Part shown: one piece after another, positions 1 through 10,375 of the stretch
How positions within the stretch are numbered: position 1 is the stretch's first letter
How the letters are laid out: every line of letters starts with the position of its first letter
Origin: Cristatella mucedo
Lineage: Eukaryota > Bryozoa > Phylactolaemata > Cristatellidae
Length of the DNA stretch: 64,000 nucleotides
Direction: 5' to 3'
Assembly: GCA_009760855.2 (NCBI GenBank)
Contig: WPIO01000121.1
Span: 338,501 to 402,500, forward strand
Translations under genes and position numbers: made by a program
The notes under the pieces: generated by a model
What the model was told of the DNA's origin: nothing
Database searches by the model: none
What the model saw: the letters and a program-made list of their open reading frames with translations, nothing else

Positions 1-19
1 TATATATATATATATCCAA

Positions 20-618
20 TTTATTATGGCAGCTGTGTGACTTAAATTCAGCGTAATCTCGTTACGCTGCTGTGATCACGGCGCTACAAGTGTGCGTTCA
101 CTCGCTCATTTAGCTCTTCATACTCGCCTGTAACTTGCTAGCAGCGCCTGCGCTTGCATTGGTTCGACCCTTCAGCGTCAAACTTCAATATTACCTTGCG
201 TCTTTCGTTATCTGAGAGCTCGAAGCTGGTTCAGTGCTGGTATGGTCAATGAGTAGCGACCATTGCACAACTGGAAGGCCACGGCTGAAACCGCGACGAT
301 GGAGGCGGCATGCGTTACCAGCGTTCTCCAGCGGCGCAACGCGCGCGACCAACCACTGCTCTTGACTGCGCCTTTGATTTTCGTATCTCTTTCGCTGCAG
401 GCTTCGGAACACGTGGAATCGTAGCCTTAAGTGAGTACTGGGTGGAATGTATCACTCCTTTAGTTAATCAACGATTGAATTCTAGCTGCAATAATAATAA
501 ATAGCAAGAAATATTCGGCAGAAAACAAGGAGCGAGCCCTGATCGGCCTCAACTTTACTCGCAGATGAGATTCGACGACGTAGTCGCCAGCTCGTCTCAC
601 CCGTGGCAAGGTGTCTCA
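20..618. repeat. Duplicated ~600-bp segment, copy 1
   Basis: This stretch aligns almost end to end with 6993-7600, from the GCAGCTGTGTGAC-like start to the CACGTGAC motif before the lectin exon of gene A. A shorter relative follows a TC array at 53360-53480. It is therefore the remains of an upstream duplicate of gene A's second intron. No coding exon is visible here; short open frames are not conserved between copies. Confidence 0.75.
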
Positions 619-1840
619 CGTGACTTGTCACGTGCCCTGATCGGCCTCAGCCCGGTGGAGCTTAGGCAGCCTTCGCTTACTACGAGCAATTTGCCCTTGT
701 CCTCGGACACTGACGAGGCTCAACGCTGATCGTAGCGACGACCTCCATCTGTAGCGATGTCGCGACTACGCAAGTGTTAAATCATAGTACGAAAAGGTCA
801 TGCGGAGGTAATATTAACACCGCGATTACACTTTCGGGCAGTTCTAAACTATTCGCGGCGAGACTCAGCACACTGCACACTTGCACATCGTGCGTTCGCC
901 GATGCCCGTATCGCCATCACGAAGAGGTTGGCTGCAGCCCTTTCTTCTTTATTCAAAAAGAGTTCTTTGATTTTTTCCTGCGATCGATTTGCAGTAGAAC
1001 GCATTTCGCTCTGTCGCAGTTCGCTGTTCGCTACGGGAGCACCGGGTCGATCGTGCCGATCGACCCAGGGGGGTCGATCGGCACGATTGCCGTCGCACCG
1101 GGTCAATCGGCGTGATCGACGACACACCGGGTCGATCGGGGCGATCGTCGGTGCACCGAGTCGATCGGTGCACCAGAGTGAGGGAATCTTGGACGCCGTA
1201 ATCTTTTAATCTCGCCGTTGCCGTTTAGTCTCAACCCTACCGTGTTGTTCTTGCGACATGGGAGGTGCGAAATAAATGGCATACGCAAAGCTCCAATCTT
1301 TGGGCTGCGAGTTGCCTGAGCAATGTCGCTGTTCGGCGCTCAGTAAATCAGTTACGTAAATGGGTTTTAGCGTAGGGATTTATCACGTATCCTATCACGT
1401 TAACCGAGGCCCAAATTTTGAAAGGGCTGGAAAGTGACAGTAGTGCTTTTTAGCATTTCTTAATCGTCAACCGTTGACAGTACTGTGAATGAATCCGGGT
1501 AAGGAAGTCCCGTCCCGCGGAAGCTGCCGAGTTCGTCAGTAAATGCCAACAGCTGCGTCTGGCCAGAATCTGCATATAGGAAGTAGAGAAGATTAGAGTA
1601 AAAGCCTGCTTGGCCTGAGATGAACTAAATGAGCAAGTGGCCAGTCTAAATTTTGCCTGCCACGCTACCTTGTGCAGACGCAGGATGGTGGTCAGCGCCG
1701 CGTTTGGTTTGGTTAAGGCGCTTGCCGCGACCAAGGTTGGAGCGAATATATTTCATCACTAATGGACTCTAGATGCGCGGCCTTTGTGAAACCACCTGAA
1801 TAGACTTTGCGTTCTCTTAGGAGCTATGCAAACGAATTAC
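619..1840. other. Unassigned; degenerate GATCG-rich repeat at 1036-1172
   Basis: No exon is recognisable. By position, the first lectin exon of the duplicated copy should lie near 650-850, but it is absent. At 1036-1172 several degenerate ~36-43-bp units share the core GGGTCGATCG and GCGATCG, a small decayed minisatellite. All frames through it are interrupted. Confidence 0.5.
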
Positions 1841-1845
1841 ATATA

Positions 1846-1868
1846 TAAATACATTTGTATATATATTG

Positions 1869-1900
<32 letters not shown>

Positions 1901-1969
1901 GTATATACTACAATATATACGCTACAGCAATATATATATATATATATATATATATATTGCTGTAGCGTA
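1846..1969. repeat. TA microsatellite with perfect palindrome
   Basis: A (TA)n tract runs from 1846. At 1918-1969 the tract is capped by 13-base perfect inverted arms, TACGCTACAGCAA and its complement, giving a 52-base palindrome that could extrude as a cruciform. Confidence 0.85.
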
Positions 1970-2267
1970 CCAGCGCTCTAACGCGCTTCAATCTGCTTTC
2001 GCTCTGTTTCAAATTTAGTGGAACACAGGCTAGAGATAATATTTCCACAGTCTGCTTTTAGTCCTCTTTAGAAAGCCCTATCATACTCGACCCCTCTCGG
2101 CACCGCCGCGCGTAAGCTCTCAGCGAAAGTGCTAGCGCACCGGAAGTGCTAGCGGCTAGAGCAGGAAGCGGAAGCAGCCGCAGAGCGTCGTCCGGCCCCA
2201 TTGCCCAGCAACGATCTGCCCGAAGCGAAGCTTCTCGATCGCCGCCGGTTTTCTTTCCGCTTTCCAG

Positions 2268-2490
2268 GCGCACGAGCGTGATTTACGTATCGGCTCGAGT
2301 CCAACTCCGGCTTCCGGTTTCTTCGACGGATCTCTGTGCTCGCACTTCACCGGACAGATTCGGCTACGTCAGACTGTAACATTTAGGCTCCCAATGTTCA
2401 CCATTGGATGATGCGCGAGCTTGCAAGTCATGACGTCAGCATCCGGTAATTACCCGAACTTTGCAGTGATAGCCGTCTACACAGTCTTAC
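2268..2490 (+). pseudogene. F-type lectin C-terminal pseudo-exon
   Basis: After a TTTCCAG acceptor the translation follows the second lectin exon of gene A: a DLRIGSSPTPASGFF-like stretch, then the GSLCSHF region. A TGA at 2409-2411 replaces the Arg of the conserved FGRYVS segment, and the first residues after the splice site are missing. No first lectin exon is found upstream. The intron just 5' (GGAAGCGGAAGCAGCCGC at about 2165) also matches the intron before exon 4 of gene A. This is a broken copy of the gene A 3' half. Confidence 0.8.
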
Positions 2491-2813
2491 TTCAGCCACC
2501 GTGACCATCCGCCAGGCGACCGTCAGCGTCGACGAAATAATTATCAAGTGTTTTCGCCCCGAAAGATGTCAAAACGAGGTCAGACTGCTACAGCGAGCGA
2601 CAGCACCGGTCTGCAGCCGGACGTCTTTGCCGCCCGATCGCTGTGGCCTGCTCTGAGCCGCGTGCTGAGAGTCAGGGTGGGCGGAGCGCAGCGGCGGGGC
2701 GCTCATGAGGCCGCAAATCGTGGCAAATAATGCTTAGGTTGCTTGTACACTATCGACTTTCCTGCTTGCTAATGTCCACTTTTCTACTAATAACCCCCCC
2801 CCCATTCACGCAC

Positions 2814-2922
2814 CACCAATGCTGGAAGCTTCGACGGTAAGCGGTTATTAACATGGTTATCAACATGACATGTTGATAAACGTTAATAACCGCGTTCACC
2901 AATGCTGGAAGCTTCAACGGTA
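2814..2922. repeat. Palindrome flanked by 26-bp direct repeats
   Basis: A near-perfect inverted repeat occupies 2841-2893 (arms GCGGTTATTAAC... and its complement, centre near 2867). It lies between two 26-base direct repeats, 2814-2839 and 2897-2922, that differ at one base. Confidence 0.85.
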
Positions 2923-3769
2923 GCGTTCGGCCCGCTCGCAGATTCCTTCTCTGACGATATCAGGTGCATTAGCCGACCCTCGCTGTTTCGATTGGTCGGC
3001 CGGTCTAACTGACGGTGACCAGAAAGTAGACGCGGCTTGCACTTAATGAACGCCCGCAGACTGGGCTCCGCATCTCTAGGTTGTCACGTGGTGCCCACAA
3101 CCAAATGGAAATCGCGGCGAACTTTATACTAATGGACTAAGTCAGTTCAAAGGCAGCGCTGCACATGCACTTCCTGCCAGTACGGGCGGAAGGTCATGAG
3201 TAGAATGATTTGTACGCACTCGAGACCAGCAAGGTGCTGCACATAACGAGGGCAGGTGGACGCACACCGGAAACGGCAGATGCGGCTGAGCTTCGAGAGT
3301 CAGCTCTAGCGAGCCTATTTCTGCCGACCTTTCCGCACCACTACCGGGCTACCGCATGCTTTCACAACAGACGGCAATAAAACGGCTAATGAGTACGTTT
3401 CTCGATTTCAGGAAATGAAAGATTAAGCATACAGACTCGCTGTAACGGAGGCGTAACGACAGCCCCTGTCGACCCTGATGGAGGCCACAAAAGGCCGACG
3501 GAAGTCTACGGAATAATTGAAGCAAGCCAATCAGGTGACGCTGCCCAATTCGACGAGCGTTCGGTCATCTCTTTAAAAGCCATCGCTTCCGGATGATCCA
3601 CACGTACGATCGTAATTACGAAATGTAATAAGGTCTGCTGGCTGCACCGTCCTGCTATCCTTTAATTGCTTAGGGTGTGATATGTTACGTAAGCTGTTAC
3701 GTAGGCTGTGCGTTAGCAGTGGGCTTTGATGGGTTCAGCTGGCTCAGCTTAAACATCCCAGACTTAAGC

Positions 3770-3870
3770 GTTCTCGAGCTTTATGTGCTTACGCACTCCG
3801 AAAGTGTGAATGCTGCCACTAAACCATATGTGCACGCTAACCCTGTGCATTTCACCCCAAACTACGCCTG
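3770..3870 (+). mobile_element. LINE-1-type tail fragment (family 1)
   Basis: Degenerate similarity to the 3' region of the LINE at 26179-27671 (compare 27447-27530): the GTGCTTA, ATGCTGCCACTAA and CTGTGCAT landmarks occur in the same order. This is an old fragment without an ORF. Confidence 0.5.
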
Positions 3871-4429
3871 TCTTGTTGGTTATGGAGCGTGCTGCCACTA
3901 ATCGTTCGATAGTGCTTGATAGACCGCGAGCGACTGGAAGCTGGCTCCGTTCCAAGCTCGTCTGCTCCCTCCTAGGCCGTCGCTCACCTCCGTGCTGGTG
4001 CCCTACGGTCGATGTGCCCGAGACGGAGTGGCGTTGTTGCATCCGCTCCACGTGAATTGACTTCCACCGGACATCGACTAAAAGTCGCCGAGTCCAGCGA
4101 CGATCGCCTGACGGAACGCGTATTGGCTCCCGACTCCTTTTTGCAGTAACGGCGTCTCTTTCGCAACCGCTCGCAGGCGTGTACTGTTCATTTATCGGCC
4201 TCATTTTGTAAATTGCAGTGTTCTGTGCTGCCAATCAAATGCGACTGGCTGCTCGCGCCTAGCGGGCGGCGTGAGCAGGCACAGTCAACTTGTCGGCGGT
4301 CCGCTTGAGAGCGAAAGCAGAGTGCTCCGAAGTCACGCTCCCCGATCGTGAGCGTAGACACCTGAGCTGCCGTGCGCACGCCGAAGCGGGGCGTCTCTGC
4401 GTGCGGTCCGCTCGCAATCGCGAAAGCCA

Positions 4430-4499
4430 CAGCCATCTTGCAATATGAGCCGCAGCCATCTTGCCGCAGCCATCTTGCGGGCGATCGATCACTATAAAG
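4430..4499 (+). promoter_or_regulatory. Gene A promoter: TATA box and three CAGCCATCTTGC motifs
   Basis: TATAAAG is at 4493-4499, 36-42 bases before the proposed ATG at 4535, which implies a very short leader. Just upstream, CAGCCATCTTGC occurs exactly at 4430-4441, 4453-4464 and 4467-4478. Its complement, GCAAGATGGCTG, resembles the YY1 core AAGATGGC. The factor assignment is inference. Confidence 0.65.
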
Positions 4500-4534
4500 C
4501 TGAGCGGGCGCTTCGCTCTGGCCACAAGGCGAAG

Positions 4535-4616
4535 ATGGTCGCGCTTGATGTGGCCAGCTGCTGCAGCTGCTGCTGCCTCGTCCTTGTCGCTCGCTTCGGA
4601 TCAGCAAGAAGAGCCG
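4535..4616 (+). CDS. Gene A exon 1: signal peptide of a secreted PAN/F-type lectin
   Basis: ATG at 4535 opens 27 codons plus one base: a short start, then a Cys/Leu/Val-rich hydrophobic core (CCSCCCLVLVA) and an Ala/Arg end suited to signal cleavage. The donor is G|GTAAGT, phase 1. I chose this ATG because it is the first downstream of the TATA box; an in-frame ATG at 4445 lies upstream of the box. Exons 6554-6805, 7644-7835 and 9070-9311 follow in matching phase 1. Together they give 765 coding bases, exactly 255 codons. An AATAAA at about 9812 is the likely poly(A) signal. Exon chaining is inferred from phase and order; there is no transcript evidence. Confidence 0.7.
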
Positions 4617-6553
4617 GTAAGTCGTCGATGCCATTGGCTGCGTGCAGCGACGGCTGCGACTGCGTCCTGAGCGACGCAAGACGCTTCGAGTCCTGTAGAA
4701 AGTGAGACGCGGTGAGTACAAATCTATCGCGTTTGTTAACCTTGCGATGCTATTGAAAGTCACATTTTTTTAACTCACTCTCTCTTTTATTCGCTCTCAT
4801 TCTCAATTGGTCGATTTGTTGATGGAAAGCAGCTTGAGTAGAATAGTGGCAACTAGGGTCTCGGTGTGCCACGCTTGAAACGAGTGTGTCCCAGAGAGAG
4901 CAAGAGTGACGGCATCGTCCATGTGGGATAGCACACGGCATCGTCCATGTGGATGCGAGAGGTGAGTCTCGCGGTCCCATTCGGTGAAAGTGAATCTTCG
5001 TCTTTATGTGAAACGTGAATATAGGGGGTCAAACATTGTTGCAGAGTAGTGGAATAATATAATGAGTCCTTACCGCTGCTCCTTTAGTCAACAGACTCAG
5101 CTCCGTGCATGTGAGCCATAACTAACTAATGGCTATATTTTGCACTAACTCAACGATTCCTCTGGCTTCCTGCCTATGCTGAATCGCTATCGTATATCCC
5201 CAGAGAAAACCTGCGGCAACAGAGATCTGCGAAAACCCACAGCAGGTGGCCGCCAAATCTCTATAGATATCAATATCGACGCTGTGATGTTAGGCCCGTG
5301 CATGGTCATTATGCAATGCAAATCACGTTGTAATCTGGGCCACACTATGTTCGTGCACACCGTTAATATGCTGTGTACACCATGTGCATTACATATACAC
5401 CACGATACACCATTTGCAGGAGAACATCAAATGCAGTCACGAGTCTGAGAACGTGTCAAGATTAAGCAAATAAACGAGCATCTAAATTAGTTTGCAGCAG
5501 TCAGGTTGTTAGCTGTCGTTTGCTCAGGAGAAAGGACGACATTCGTATTTTTTTATTGCAGTCGCTCTCGGATGACTGGGCGCAGTAAGTTTGAAGCAAA
5601 TGGTAGCGGCACGACTCTCACACGCCGCCCGCATAAAAGCAACGCCTGTGCGATCTCCGCTGACGCTTTTTCAATCAGGGCGTTGCTACCCGGTAGCTAG
5701 ATAGCAATGTCATCCCTTGCAGCGCTGCCCTATGTCACCTGCAACGACTTCCCAGCACACGTTCAAGCCAATAATGGAAACTTTACTCAATGATGATGCA
5801 TGGTTACTGAATTATTTGCGTTTGGAGGGCAGCAGTGTAAACATTAATAATAAATAAAAATAGAATTCATTCATAGCTTAGATATCATCCACATCTCTCC
5901 ACACACTATGTCGCCGCTCTGGTTTCGCCCATCAGTTAAGGTGCTCACTTCGACCAAGGTCAAGGTTAATGTATTTGCTGACCAAGGTCGTTAGACAAAG
6001 CCTCGAGGCATTAATGAAGCATCTGAGTAGACGTTAAGTTATTTTAGCGTGCTATTCAAGTGAAGTATATTTAGACTTTATTAATATACTAGCTTGAAAG
6101 CATCTCAATTATTCTTTTGACAATATGCGTACTTATTGTCTCTCAGCTTAATGCACGTGAAACGTCGGTAGGTTAAAGGATAGGAACGGAAGTACCATGG
6201 AGGTAGCGGCGTACGATGATTGGATCAGAAGTGCCTGCGGAAGCAGCGAGAGATTGGCGGGGTCGCTGGCCAAAAAATGTGAGAGTGTGCTCCGCAGTAT
6301 ACGATGCGCAAAATATTGATCTCCGGAGATTATTTAGTTAAATATAGTTAGAGAGAAAGAGAGGTAGCTGACGCGACGTTTCATAACAGGATCAGGAAAC
6401 GCTGGGAGGCTGCAATGTGGCATATTCAGCAAGGCAGGCAAGAAACGGTTTGCTGCGAAACATGTCGTGCCACAGAACGCCAGCGCGAGCTTCACTGCTA
6501 AGAATTTAATGTCCCGCGGAAAGCCAGCACGGTGCGACGCTTCGCTTTTGCAG
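4617..6553 (+). other. Gene A intron 1
   Basis: No exon is supported inside this 1.9-kb gap. It contains a short direct repeat (ACGGCATCGTCCATGTGG at about 4911 and 4937) and otherwise no recognisable element. Confidence 0.5.
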
Positions 6554-6805
6554 ACGGAACGTCAAGGACTGGTGAACTGTTTTCGATGATTTCCCTCGCA
6601 GCGCTTACCAACGTCACCGTCGACGATGCGGAGACGACGCTGCAGTCGTCGGCAGGAGTGTCGCTGGTTAAGTGCAGCCTGGACTGCCTGCATCGAAGCG
6701 ACTGCATCGGATTCTACTTCCGTCGCGAGGCGGGGGCGTGTCGTCTGCTGCGATGGCTCGCACTGTCGCCGAATGAAGATGACCTTTTCTACATGAATCA
6801 AGCGG
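6554..6805 (+). CDS. Gene A exon 2: PAN/Apple-like domain
   Basis: The exon lies between a CTTTTGCAG acceptor and a G|GT donor, 84 codons, phase 1 at both ends. The translation carries a PAN/Apple-type pattern: an N-terminal strand (NVTVDDAE), then Cys residues in KCSLDCLHRSDCIGFYF and a later AGACRLL. PAN modules are disulphide-bonded adhesion domains that bind protein or carbohydrate outside the cell. The symmetric 1-1 phases make it a shuffling module. Similarity to the PAN exons of genes B and C is weak in sequence but the same in layout. Confidence 0.72.
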
Positions 6806-6869
6806 GTTCGTAGACGTAGAATTTCACCGCTGCCGCCCAAGCACCCGTGCTCCTGTGTTCATTTTTGTT

Positions 6870-6879
6870 TCTCTCTCTC

Positions 6880-6927
<48 letters not shown>
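6870..6927. repeat. (CT)n microsatellite in gene A intron 2
   Basis: An almost pure CT tract in the intron between the PAN and lectin exons, next to the duplicated segment that begins at about 6993. Confidence 0.9.
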
Positions 6928-6928
<1 letters not shown>

Positions 6929-6992
6929 TACTATCCATCTCTATTATTTTCTTTCTTTCTCTCTCTCAATACATTTAGTTATATATTCTTTT

Positions 6993-7600
6993 TATTATGG
7001 CAGCTGTGTGACCTCAATTCAGCGTAATCACGTTACACTGCTGTGATCACGGCGCAACAAGTATGCGTTCACTCGATCACTTAACACGTCGTAATCACCT
7101 GTAGCTCGCTAGCAGCGCGTGCGCTTGCGTTAATTCGACCGAGCAGCCTCAACCTTCGCTAGCACCTTGCGTCTTTGGCAACCTGAGCGCTCGAGGTTGG
7201 TTCAGGGTTGATTTGGTCAAAGTGTAACGGCCATTGCACTACTCAAATGCCACAGCTGAAACCATGACGATGGAGGCGGCATGCGTTACCAGCTTTCTCC
7301 AGCAGCGCAACGCGCGCGATCAACACTGCTCTTGACTGCCGTTAATTTTCGTATCCCTTTCGCTGCAGGCTTCGGAACACATGGAATCGTATCCTTAAGT
7401 GAGTAATGGATCGAATGAATCACCCCTTTAGTTAATCCACGATTGCATGCTAGCTGCATATATTAGAAATAGCACGAAACATTCGTCTGAGAATAAAGAG
7501 CAAGTCCTAATCGGCGTCGGCTTTACTCGCTGACGAGTGAGATATGACGACGAAGCCGCGAGCTCGTCAAGCGATTGGTCACGTGACCGTTAAAGTTCAA
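6993..7600. repeat. Duplicated ~600-bp segment, copy 2
   Basis: This is the counterpart of 20-618, at high identity with scattered substitutions and small indels. It ends about 40 bases before the acceptor of the first lectin exon. It lies wholly within intron 2 of gene A. Confidence 0.75.
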
Positions 7601-7643
7601 AGTGTATACCGCAGCGCGCCGTCTCTTTTTTCTCTCCCTTCAG

Positions 7644-7835
7644 ACAAAACGGCCTTGCAGTCGACGTCATATCCAGACGTGCCCTCGTGGTGCTGCGTAC
7701 CCGCGTACGCATTCGACGGCAGCATCGCCACCATCGCTCACACAGAGGGTATTCCCTACCAGTGGATCGCCGTCGATCTGGGAGGGCAGCACTTGGTCTC
7801 GACGATCGCCGTGACGGCTCGATGCGACTGCTGCG
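7644..7835 (+). CDS. Gene A exon 3: F-type lectin domain, N-terminal half
   Basis: A strong TCTCTCCCTTCAG acceptor leads into 64 codons, phase 1 at both ends, with donor G|GTTGGT. Features of the fucolectin (FTP) fold are visible: the QST-Y opening, AFDG, QWIAVDLG and the Arg-Cys-Asp-Cys-Cys motif at the end. A His lies 27 residues before that Arg. With exon 4 supplying the next Arg, this reproduces the His, Arg, Asp, Cys-Cys, Arg arrangement known for fucose binding in eel agglutinin (His52, Arg79, Cys82-Cys83, Arg86). Gene A therefore probably encodes a working fucose-binding lectin. Confidence 0.85.
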
Positions 7836-9069
7836 GTTGGTGATCGCGGCGGCGGCGGGACGAGCGTGCGCGTGACTTCATGGCCGCTGTGCTGTCGTTT
7901 TGATCGAGGGCTCGAGTGATTCGTGCCGCGGCAGCATGAGCGCGATGCCCGTTCATCAAACACCGTGGCTAATTGTGTCCGCCTCGTGCGGTGGCGGCAG
8001 CCAGGCTTTGATCAAACTTGGCCGCGAAGCGCGACCATGGCAGCTTCAGATTACTCGCCTTAAGCTACTTTAACGCGACAGACTTTCCGCCTAAATCGGC
8101 AAATATTTTTGACCAATTCCAGCAGATTTTGGGCTACCACGTCACCGTACGTCCGAACGATTTTGGAGGAGGAGCCGACTCTGCAGACTCTCTCAAGAAG
8201 GAGAGTCTGTCTCTACTTTTGACATCTTATTGTTTCCAGCCGACTAATGATAACACCGAGGCTAAATGTATCGTACACCACACGGCTAAAACGAAAATGA
8301 ACGTCGTTGCCGTCCTCTGAACGCCAAAGAGTTACACTGTGGCGTTAATTACACTGTGGCGTTCAGAGCAATTCCTTAAACGTGAAATGCGCTGCAGCCA
8401 TTCTTCTCTGCACAGAGGTCGCGACGAGTCTTCTTACTTAATCCACGAAAACACCCGCAAAGTCGTACATTACTTAGCACTATACTCTGCCCGCGCGCCT
8501 GTTTCGGCGTGCAGAAATGAGTAAATGCTCACTCGCCCGAAAGATATCGCTTTCTAAAATGGTTTTTACTTTATACCTATCTTGACCTTTCTTGACCTTT
8601 ACTTGGCACCTTTATTTTACTTGATGTCCTTCAATTTACCTATATTCTCTTAATTTATTTTCCAAAATGATGACTGCAGCGGTCAACTCAACTTCCTACT
8701 GGTTTCTTGGTGTCCCGCGGGAAACTCGCTTTCATGCCAGCCTTCCGGAATAAAGTGCAAGCACCGTGCTGGACTAAGTTCTACCATCGGTTCTATCTCG
8801 GGCAGAACTAAACCTGCCGTGTTTAAGCCCTAACTTCTTCGCGTGAGACCTCTCCTGCGTGCTTCCTGCCGCAGCCGCCCGCCGCAGCTCTCGCGGCGAG
8901 CCGTCGGCCGGCGCTCTTCCGCTTCCGCTAGTGGCTCGTGCTTTCGCCGCATTGAGCGTAGCTGATGGGCGCGCCGGAAGCGCAAGCAGCCGCAAAGCGT
9001 CGTCCGTCGCGCCGCCCACAAGCAAACGGCGCTAGATGGAGCCACTCGGTCGCCACCGTTTCCATTCAG
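7836..9069 (+). other. Gene A intron 3
   Basis: No exon is supported. A 100-codon open frame at 8018-8320 has no family features and no conserved copy elsewhere. A small hairpin (AGACTCTC / GAGAGTCT) lies at 8185-8208. Confidence 0.5.
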
Positions 9070-9311
9070 GTTACCGGGTGCATGACTACGATTTGCGCGT
9101 CGGCTCGAGCCCAACTCCTGCTTCCGGTTTCTTCAACGGCTCGCTGTGCGCTCACTTCGCGGGGCAGATGCAGAGCTGTCAGAATGTAATCTTTACGTGC
9201 CCGCTACCTACATTCGGAAGATACGTGAGCATACAAGTCACGACAACAGCTTCCGACGCCGAAAATTGGCTGAACGTGGCCGAGATGACCGTCTACGGAG
9301 TTCCGTTCTAG
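9070..9311 (+). CDS. Gene A exon 4: F-type lectin domain, C-terminal half
   Basis: The acceptor is TCCATTCAG and the exon starts in phase 1. It encodes YRVHDYDLRVGSS, the FFNGSLCAHF loop, CQN.IFTCP, the FGRYVSIQV strand and the closing EMTVYG strand typical of FTP domains, then stops at 9309-9311. The Arg two residues after the splice junction is the second fucose-contacting Arg. The lectin domain is complete at about 140 residues, the usual family size. AATAAA at about 9812 gives a 3' UTR near 500 bases. Confidence 0.85.
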
Positions 9312-10108
9312 TCTTGTGCGACCGTCCGCATGGCGACCGTCCAAGTAAACGAGGAAGCGGCTCCGAGGTCAAGGTCGACGCATCGCGGAGAGGAACTCTC
9401 TCGCGAGCACGGAGTTTTCGGTCCACCGCCGCTGCCGCCGTCGAAGTGCACTAGACCTAAGCACGGAGGTCACTGAACTGTGGTTTAATTTGGAGATGTC
9501 ACGCGACCAGCGTTAGCAGTTGAAACGAGGCACCAAAAAATGCCAATACGAGGCTCAGCACGTGGCCGCCTCCCAGCTGTTGCACGATCAAAGCGGGAGC
9601 TCGCGGCGGCGGCGGCGGCGATTCGCGCGAGTTCGGCGAATTTAATTGAAGAGACGCTGACTGGCCACCGTGCAAGCGTTTGCGTAGTATCTGTCAACAA
9701 TCTTATCGTGAGTAATTTTAGTCTCGACCATTCCCTCGAGCGAATTCAAGGATAGCTACAGTTCTGCGTTACAGCGAGCTCGTCATCACGTCTGATGCCT
9801 GTCTCACTTTAATAAAAATTCGTATTGCAGGCTCAGGACGCGGCAACAGGACCTTTTATTGAGTTTTAGTTTCTTTGCTTTTACCGCTAAGCTTTCCAAT
9901 AAAATTTCCGTAAGAAAAAGTTTGTTCACGGATATGTGCTTGGTGGGTAGCATATTTGTTATAAAGCCCGCCGGAGCCAGACTCTCGGCGATTCGACGCT
10001 GCAGAAGCTGCTTGAAGCCGGACCGCATAGTTAACCTTTGATGATCATGTACTTCGCTGACGGCCGAACGCGGTCAGCGCCAAGGAGCTTTCAGCTCCTA
10101 CTCTTTCC

Positions 10109-10109
<1 letters not shown>

Positions 10110-10145
<36 letters not shown>

Positions 10146-10375
10146 CAAATATATATATATATATATATATATGCATATATGCATATATGTGTGTGTGTGT
10201 GTGTTTTTGTTTGTATGTACGCATTTTCGTGTGCGTTTGTGCGTGTGTGTGTGTATTTGTGGGTGTGTGTGCATGCGTGTGTGCATGTGTGTGTGCGTAT
10301 GTATGTGAATGTGTGTGTGTGTGCGTGTGTATGTGTTTTTTGTGCGTGCACGTGTGTGTCTGTGTGTTTTGTGGG
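10110..10375. repeat. Compound (TA)n(TG)n microsatellite
   Basis: About 80 bases of TA are followed by about 190 bases of interrupted TG. Apparent proteins in every frame are repeat artefacts. Confidence 0.9.

Larger units (their letters stand above)
2491..4420. other. Unassigned region upstream of gene A
   Basis: No supported exon was found. Besides the hairpin at 2814-2922 and a LINE tail fragment at about 3775-3865, I see only short unconserved open frames on both strands. Confidence 0.4.

Noticed and set aside
1036-1172. Missing first lectin exon of the upstream pseudogene
   Set aside because: The GATCG motifs resemble part of the lectin exon by chance only; no AFDG, VDLG or CC motif can be read.
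774-1209. Overlapping open frames at 774-1209
   Set aside because: Non-ATG starts, no conservation and no splice context.
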